Assembly (NCBI GenBank): GCA_002428995.1
Contig: DIYJ01000017.1
Coordinates: 124,001 to 188,000, forward strand
Source: Flavobacteriales bacterium UBA6057
Lineage (GTDB): Bacteria > Bacteroidota > Bacteroidia > Flavobacteriales_G > Salibacteraceae
Length of the DNA: 64,000 bases
Direction: 5' to 3'
This document shows positions 59,527-64,000 of this stretch, one piece after another. The position numbers and the translations under genes are program-made. The notes under the pieces are model-generated. The model did not search any database, was not told the DNA's origin, and saw only the letters and a program-made list of their open reading frames with translations. Each line of letters starts with the position of its first letter. Within the stretch, counting starts at the first letter, position 1.

Positions 59527-60015
59527 TTATGGCACGCAATGAGGGCAAAAGCGCTGTTCGGTTTCAATTTTAAGGTAATTCCCGGATTTATCGCGTAAAT
59601 AGATGTTCTCGAAGAAAATCCGAGCCCGATCTGATTCTTCGCATTTTTCAATGAAGTAGTCCTTGAAGGCTTGCGGATAGCGATCACCTTTGATTTCAAA
59701 GCGCTTGATCTCTTTGCCTTTGTCATTGCGGTGCACAGCATCCAATGTGATCACATCGAAATAGGTGATGGAATCAAAACCGATGATGTAGGAGGTGATG
59801 CCATAGCCATAGAGAATCAAGCCTGTCGGTTTTTCCTTTCGGGGTGGTGGATTCGCGCCATCGAAACCGCGTACTGTGATTTCCTCTACGCTGTAGGGAA
59901 GTTCAGTGACTTCTGTTTGCTTCACGAGCTTGTCCAGGTCCTTGCGCGACTGACCCAACACACTGAGAGACAGTAGGCAAAGCAAGATAATGGTGAGGAG
60001 TGGGGTTGGTCTCAT
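59527..60015 (-). CDS. Secreted protein of unknown function
   Basis: A 162-residue protein with signal peptide (MRPTPLLTIILLCLLSLSVLGQ). No family recognised. The mature part has KQTEVTELPYSVEEITVRGFDGANPPPRKEKPTGLILYGYGITSYIIGFDSITYFDVI and ends in a CxxC (FCPHCVP) preceded by another Cys (EKCEE). It lies upstream of the S9 peptidase on the same strand with 11 bases between, so they may be one operon. Possible envelope or redox role is speculation. Confidence 0.65.
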   Translation of the reverse strand: MRPTPLLTIILLCLLSLSVLGQSRKDLDKLVKQTEVTELPYSVEEITVRGFDGANPPPRKEKPTGLILYGYGITSYIIGFDSITYFDVITLDAVHRNDKGKEIKRFEIKGDRYPQAFKDYFIEKCEESDRARIFFENIYLRDKSGNYLKIETEQRFCPHCVP

Positions 60016-60039
60016 TTACAAACTCGTGAGCGTTCGAAG

Positions 60040-60759
60040 TTAAAGGTTACGATCAATCAGATCGCCATTTCCCTCTACGATGATTGTCGGATTTCCACGG
60101 TAATGGACGGTTCCTGGAATTCGAAAGTCAACGATGAGTACATCTTTAGCATGTACTTCAATGAAATTGGTGCCTATGTATTCTACCTCCACAGTGTCTG
60201 CCACAAGATTGTAAGCACGTATATCACCGGAACTCACACACCAAACCGATAATCGATCGGCTTCTCCACCAAGCAGGACATTCCCTGATTCTTCCACCCT
60301 CACATCCACGTTCTTTGATTTCACCAGCAGGTCGATGTCTCCCAACCCTTGGTTTTTAAGGGTCAGGGAATCAATCTCCAGCAATTCTCCAGACTCGATG
60401 CTTCCAGCAGAGTTCACCACCATTTCTTTAGGTAGTTCACTGAATCGGGCATCGATCAGAACCGGATTATGCTCTCGGATGCAATCGGTCAGTCGAACGG
60501 TAAGCTCCCGATTGGCGCTGTCGAATAGCAGAATCTTGTGCATTTCATTTTGAGCCACGGCTTCTACCGTTACTCCGGTTCGAAAAGAATCTTCCGTTAC
60601 CACCATGTCTGATACCATGTTCAGGTTGATCGCAGACAGGTGACCGAACGTAAATACACGCTTATGGCTGGCGCCTTCTCCTTTTTCGCAGCCCTCTTCC
60701 CGACAGCTGACGAGCAGAACGCACAAAAAAACAAGCATGTAAAGGTTCGATCCTTTCAT
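60040..60759 (-). CDS. DUF2807 (head GIN domain) lipoprotein
   Basis: A 239-residue predicted lipoprotein (lipobox LLVSC, Cys19) followed by a DUF2807 domain, a right-handed beta-helix-like fold common in Bacteroidota. ITVRLTDCIRE-like repeats with GSIESGELLEIDSLTLKNQGLGDIDLLVKSKNVDVRVEESGNVLLGGEADRLSVWCVSSGDIRAYNLVADTVEVEYIGTNFIEVHAKDVL show the alternating pattern. Role unknown, often surface-exposed. ATG 60759 is used because the lipoprotein signal starts there. It diverges from the miaE-like gene. Confidence 0.85.
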   Translation of the reverse strand: MKGSNLYMLVFLCVLLVSCREEGCEKGEGASHKRVFTFGHLSAINLNMVSDMVVTEDSFRTGVTVEAVAQNEMHKILLFDSANRELTVRLTDCIREHNPVLIDARFSELPKEMVVNSAGSIESGELLEIDSLTLKNQGLGDIDLLVKSKNVDVRVEESGNVLLGGEADRLSVWCVSSGDIRAYNLVADTVEVEYIGTNFIEVHAKDVLIVDFRIPGTVHYRGNPTIIVEGNGDLIDRNL

Positions 60760-60842
60760 TTTGCAAATATCGCTTTCCAATCCCCGTGCCACTATATTCA
60801 ATAACAAGCTCTTTACATTCGTGGCAAATCCGGAATCCGCAA

Positions 60843-61433
60843 ATGCTGAGGCTCAAACTTCCAACTGACCCACGATGGGCAAACATTGCTGAAAAGAACA
60901 TCGAAGAGATCCTGACAGATCATGCTTTCTGCGAGCAAAAGGCCGCCAGTGCTGCCATCTCCTTCATTGTTCAGTATCCTGAACTGACCGAGTTGGTAGA
61001 CGCTATGACGGATCTGGCGCGTGAGGAAATGGAGCATTTTCAGCGTGTTCATGATCAACTCAAAAAGCGTGGATTTATTCTCGGTCGGGAGCGCAAGGAT
61101 GACTACGTTCTGGATCTACAGCGGTTTTTCAAGGAAAGAGGCGGAGTAGGGCGTACCGTTCACTTGGTGAATAAGCTACTCACCGCAGCGATGATCGAGG
61201 CGAGGAGTTGTGAGCGCTTTCGAGTGCTCAGTGAGAACATTTCCGAAAAAGAGCTGAGTGAATTCTACCACGAGCTCATGATCAGCGAGGCAGGTCACTA
61301 CACCATGTTCCTGAAGTTTGCCCGCCAGTATGGTGAAGGAGAACTGGACGTAGATGCGCTGTGGAATGACTTCCTGGAATACGAGGCCAAGGTGATCGCC
61401 AAGTATGGGCGCACCGAGCGAGTGCATGGCTAG
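60843..61433 (+). CDS. miaE: tRNA-(ms2io6A)-hydroxylase-like protein
   Basis: A 196-residue diiron ferritin-like protein of the MiaE family, which hydroxylates the isopentenyl group of ms2i6A37 in tRNA. The iron-binding ExxH motifs are AREEMEHFQRVHDQL (about 72-86) and the second helix ISEAGHYTMFLKFAR (about 151-165, ExxH), with EARSCERFRVLSE between. ATG 60843 starts MLRLKLPTDPRW, the usual family opening. Its last bases overlap the convergent C45 gene by four bases (61430-61433). miaA and miaB are not in the window. Confidence 0.92.
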   Translation: MLRLKLPTDPRWANIAEKNIEEILTDHAFCEQKAASAAISFIVQYPELTELVDAMTDLAREEMEHFQRVHDQLKKRGFILGRERKDDYVLDLQRFFKERGGVGRTVHLVNKLLTAAMIEARSCERFRVLSENISEKELSEFYHELMISEAGHYTMFLKFARQYGEGELDVDALWNDFLEYEAKVIAKYGRTERVHG

Positions 61434-62425
61434 TAGGTGAACTTCCTGTTTACGTTCGTTTTCAGTTGCACGTGTACTTTTTGTTCCGTGAACTGATCAA
61501 TTTCCTGATAAAGCGACTTACCGTGCCAAAGCAACTGGATTGCTCTGTCCTCTGGATGGTAGATGGCAGTGAAAAGGGTGCCAAAGGCCTTCTCGTAGGC
61601 GGTATTAAAAAGCGGTGGATGAAGAAATCGCTGGATCAGGCTATCCTGCGTTTCATAGGGATTCATGACCGCAAACTCAAGAATGTTTCTGCGCTCGACC
61701 GTCTGTGTCATGGTGGCATAGTCAGCCCAGGTGATTTCTTCCTGATGATTGGTGCCAACAGGCTGGTAAGTGACCTGATTCTCCTGTCCTGGAACAAAGT
61801 AGATGGTCGCATAGCTTCCATGCACATCCAGCAGGGTGATGTTGTAAGCCATGTGAACGGGGATGTAGCGCAGCTTCTCAACGGCCTCCGCTGTTGTAGA
61901 ACAGGTCTCCAGGCAATACCTCACAATCAGGGGGATTCCAAAACCCGGGCTGATGATTTTTCGTCCGCCAAAAGTGAGTGAGGCACACAACCCATCTTCA
62001 TTGATGCCATCCAGCAGTCCCCAGTTGCAATCACTCATGCCCACCACTTGTTTCAACCAATTGGTTTTAAGAAGCACACCTTCAAAATAGCTTGGACTGT
62101 AGTCGTAGTTGCGAATGAGAAACGGATTGGTTCTCGTCCAGGCGACCTGCGAACATCCGCTCATGTACGGTGGGGGACAATACATGCTCAGAAACCGTGA
62201 AGCCACGTCTCCGTTTCCTGTCAATTTGGTTAGCCTGTGAAAAGTATCCACCAGTTCCGGGAAGGTTTTTTCGAGTGCAGACAGGCTTGTGAGATAGCCC
62301 GCACGTTGGGTGAGTCCTTCCTGGGTAAACCACTTTTTGTAAGCGGGCCAAGTCTTTTCGAACAAGTACAGCCACTTCGCATCGTCTTTTGACGCGTCTA
62401 TGGAGTGAATAGGGATGAAAAGCAT
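61430..62425 (-). CDS. C45 family acyltransferase/peptidase
   Basis: A 331-residue Ntn-hydrolase of the C45 family (acyl-CoA:6-aminopenicillanate acyltransferase-like). GCSQVAWTRTNPFLIRNYDYSP contains the nucleophilic Cys91 within GCS and the Arg-Asn-Tyr-Asp motif typical of the family. In well-known members Cys becomes N-terminal after autocleavage, but here no signal peptide is seen, so processing is unclear. It could be a cytosolic amidase or acyltransferase; substrate unknown. ATG 62425 is used; an in-frame start further upstream is not conserved and would overlap the next gene's promoter. Confidence 0.82.
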   Translation of the reverse strand: MLFIPIHSIDASKDDAKWLYLFEKTWPAYKKWFTQEGLTQRAGYLTSLSALEKTFPELVDTFHRLTKLTGNGDVASRFLSMYCPPPYMSGCSQVAWTRTNPFLIRNYDYSPSYFEGVLLKTNWLKQVVGMSDCNWGLLDGINEDGLCASLTFGGRKIISPGFGIPLIVRYCLETCSTTAEAVEKLRYIPVHMAYNITLLDVHGSYATIYFVPGQENQVTYQPVGTNHQEEITWADYATMTQTVERRNILEFAVMNPYETQDSLIQRFLHPPLFNTAYEKAFGTLFTAIYHPEDRAIQLLWHGKSLYQEIDQFTEQKVHVQLKTNVNRKFTY

Positions 62426-62432
62426 GAGCGCG

Positions 62433-62440
62433 CAAAAGTA
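62433..62440 (-). promoter_or_regulatory. -7 promoter box (TACTTTTG) of the C45 gene
   Basis: Exact TAnnTTTG on the minus strand, seven bases before the ATG at 62425. Confidence 0.45.
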
Positions 62441-62493
62441 TGCTGTGTCTGAAACATGACATTTAGATAAGACCAACAAGATTTCGAATGCTT

Positions 62494-62501
62494 TACATTT
62501 G
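62494..62501 (+). promoter_or_regulatory. -7 promoter box (TACATTTG) of the DUF349 gene
   Basis: Exact TAnnTTTG, 16 bases before the ATG at 62518. It is back to back with the minus-strand box at 62433-62440. Confidence 0.5.
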
Positions 62502-62517
62502 ACCTCAACCAATAGGA

Positions 62518-64000
62518 ATGATGTCCAAGACAGATATCAATAAAGAACTTCAAGACTGGATAGTCGCAGAAGATTTTGCCCCCAACAGGGATCGGATCAA
62601 CACACTCAGGTCACGCTTTAGTGCACTCCGCGAGGAGGATGAGAAAAAGGCCCGTGAGGCCTTTGATCAGGAGGAACATGAAGAAGAAGCTGAGTTTGCC
62701 TACGAGGCTGATGAGCATGACAAGCTATTCTCTGAATTGCTTGATCAATACTCAGAGAAGCGCAGGGAAATTGAAAAAGCCAAAAAGGACGCTGAGCAAC
62801 AGAGTCTCAAGGAGAAAAAAGACCTTGTAGAGGAATTGCGCTCACTCATCATGGATGAGGAGAACATCGCCAAGGCTTACAAGCGCTTCAATGCCATCAA
62901 GCAAAAGTGGGGCGAGCTGGGTGTAGTACCACAAGCTGAAAGACGAGACCTGCAAGCTGAGTATAGCCGACTCATTGAGCAGTTTTACTATAACATCAAC
63001 ATTTACCGTGAGCTTCAGATCAATGATTTGAAGAAGAACCTGGAGCTGAAGCTTCAGGTGATTGAGAAAATCAAGTTGCTCAGCGAGGAAAGCTCGATCA
63101 ATCAGGTAGATTTCCTGCTGCATCAATACCTCGAAGAATGGGATCAGATCGGTCCTACGTTCAAGGAGGAATGGGAGAAAATACGCGATGAATACAAAGC
63201 ATCGATCTCCGCTGCTTTTGATCGCATTAAGGAACACCGCAAGACGGTAAAAGAAGGGCACCAACAGAATCACGATAAGAAGAAGGCGCTGATTGAAAGG
63301 GTGAAGGAATTACTGGACAAGGAGTTCAGTGATGTCCGAACCATTCAGAACATGACCAAGCAAGTGATAGACATTCAAAAAGAATGGAAGCACATCGGTT
63401 TTGCCGGGCGTAAACACAATGACAGCGTTTGGAAGGAATTTCGGGAAGCTTGCGATGCGTATTTCGCTAAGCGCAATGCCTTTTTAGAAGAGAGCAATAA
63501 GGAATTTGCGAAAGTTCGCGAGGAGAAGCGAGCGCTTGTAGATCGTGCCAAGGAAATCTATCAGGGCGAAGACAGAGATAAGATCGCTAATGAATTGAAA
63601 GGCCTACAGCGTCAATGGAAGCGCGCAGGAAAGCTGCTGCCCCAGGAAGAATACAAGCTGTTCAGGGAATTCCGAAAGTATTGCGATGACTTCTTCAACC
63701 GAAAGAAGAAGCAAGAGGAAGAAGCCTCCAAACAGCTGGAGGAAAACCTGAAGAAGAAAGAAGCTTACCTCAAGGAGATCGCTTCGAAAACGGAGGAAGA
63801 AGTAAAAGCGGCCGGAGAAGCACTCATTGAGGGATGGAAAAAGGAATGGGTGACACTGGGAGAGGTGGCACAAAAGATGGCGCGACAGAAGGAGAAAGAG
63901 TTCGAGGATACAGTGGCCAAGGCCTACGGTTTCCTGGGAATCTCCAAAAAGCAGTTGGCGCAGAAGCAATTTGAGAATAAGCTTGAAATGCTCTCCAGCG
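62518..64000 (+). CDS. DUF349 repeat protein, coiled-coil-rich, cut by the window edge
   Basis: A reading frame of at least 494 residues without a stop before the window end. It is a charged, helical protein with repeated DUF349 units: KRFNAIKQKWGELGVVPQAERRDLQAEYSRL, QYLEEWDQIGPTFKEEWEKIRDEYKA, IDIQKEWKHIGFAGRKHNDSVWKEFREAC and LKGLQRQWKRAGKLLPQEEYKLFREFRK. DUF349 proteins of Bacteroidota are of unknown function; a coiled-coil scaffold role is likely. The start is ATG 62518, with a second in-frame ATG at 62521; a promoter box lies 16 bases upstream. The C-terminus is outside the window. Confidence 0.9.
   Translation, partial: MMSKTDINKELQDWIVAEDFAPNRDRINTLRSRFSALREEDEKKAREAFDQEEHEEEAEFAYEADEHDKLFSELLDQYSEKRREIEKAKKDAEQQSLKEKKDLVEELRSLIMDEENIAKAYKRFNAIKQKWGELGVVPQAERRDLQAEYSRLIEQFYYNINIYRELQINDLKKNLELKLQVIEKIKLLSEESSINQVDFLLHQYLEEWDQIGPTFKEEWEKIRDEYKASISAAFDRIKEHRKTVKEGHQQNHDKKKALIERVKELLDKEFSDVRTIQNMTKQVIDIQKEWKHIGFAGRKHNDSVWKEFREACDAYFAKRNAFLEESNKEFAKVREEKRALVDRAKEIYQGEDRDKIANELKGLQRQWKRAGKLLPQEEYKLFREFRKYCDDFFNRKKKQEEEASKQLEENLKKKEAYLKEIASKTEEEVKAAGEALIEGWKKEWVTLGEVAQKMARQKEKEFEDTVAKAYGFLGISKKQLAQKQFENKLEMLSS

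Noticed and set aside
60740..60760. tRNA T-arm-like sequence (AGGTTCGATCCT)
   Set aside because: The loop is one base short and no cloverleaf forms around it; it is the start region of the DUF2807 lipoprotein gene read on the other strand.
1..64000. CRISPR, prophage, transposase, tRNA or rRNA genes
   Set aside because: I looked for periodic direct repeats, integrase or transposase motifs and rRNA/tRNA signatures and found none that hold up; without a search tool short RNA genes could be missed.

Overview
The window is 64 kb of chromosome from a member of the Bacteroidota, most likely a Flavobacteriales relative of roughly balanced base composition (a Cryomorphaceae/Schleiferiaceae-like lineage is my guess from gene style, with low confidence). 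The evidence is three large secreted proteins ending in type IX secretion (T9SS) sorting domains, a SusC-like TonB-dependent receptor with a carboxypeptidase-regulatory N-terminus, two LytTR/His_kinase pairs, DUF4199, a DUF2807 protein and a SpoIIE phosphatase with a reg_prop propeller. Many genes also carry the Bacteroidota -7 promoter box TAnnTTTG a few bases to about 25 bases upstream of their start codon, and recognisable Shine-Dalgarno sites are scarce. I see no rRNA, tRNA, CRISPR array, prophage or transposase; apart from a few intergenic repeats this is ordinary, dense chromosome.

Layout. 0-4 kb: a plus-strand run of DUF4199, polyprenyl-phosphate GT2, a degenerate methyltransferase and a GT39 membrane glycosyltransferase. 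4-12 kb, minus strand: LytTR regulator and kinase, TonB-dependent receptor, a T9SS Asp-box propeller protein and a DUF72 protein. 12-19 kb: a lipoprotein diverging from fused isobutyryl-CoA mutase (icmF), then a small gene paired with a retropepsin-like protease, then a second T9SS protein. 19-27 kb: a TPR histidine kinase with its LytTR regulator, a DUF5694 lipoprotein, a secreted YceI and a large sensor/SpoIIE phosphatase. 27-29 kb: a compact five-gene minus-strand operon of ECF sigma factor, two NTF2-like proteins, a DoxX-like protein and a DUF1801 protein. 29-33 kb: a cytosolic YceI, a tiny cysteine-rich peptide gene followed by a perfect inverted repeat and a SigZ-type sigma factor, and a DEAD-box helicase. 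33-38.6 kb: metallo-hydrolase, a candidate small RNA, an FAD reductase, a START-domain protein, a GT2 and a GNAT. 38.7-46 kb: a third T9SS protein, SulP transporter, AlkC-like DNA repair protein and a paralogous GT2. 46-51 kb: epimerase and GT4, then gcvT, a ComB-like phosphatase and a secreted zinc phospholipase/nuclease-like protein. 51.5-64 kb: WD40, pterin dehydratase and thioesterase operon, ispE, SRPBCC protein, a large conserved unknown, csaA, a thioredoxin-like protein, an S9 peptidase, DUF2807, MiaE-like hydroxylase, a C45 acyltransferase and a DUF349 coiled-coil protein cut by the window edge.

The genes fall into envelope glycosylation and secretion (GTs, epimerase, T9SS cargo, TonB receptor), signalling (two LytTR systems, SpoIIE phosphatase, two ECF sigma factors) and core metabolism or RNA housekeeping (icmF, gcvT, ispE, miaE-like, csaA, helicase). 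The items most likely to be undescribed are the cysteine-rich peptide/inverted repeat/SigZ module (31014-31737), the sigma-factor operon whose second gene seems to join an anti-sigma-like N-terminus to an NTF2 fold (26869-28862), and a terminator-bounded RNA candidate with no associated reading frame (about 35004-35111).
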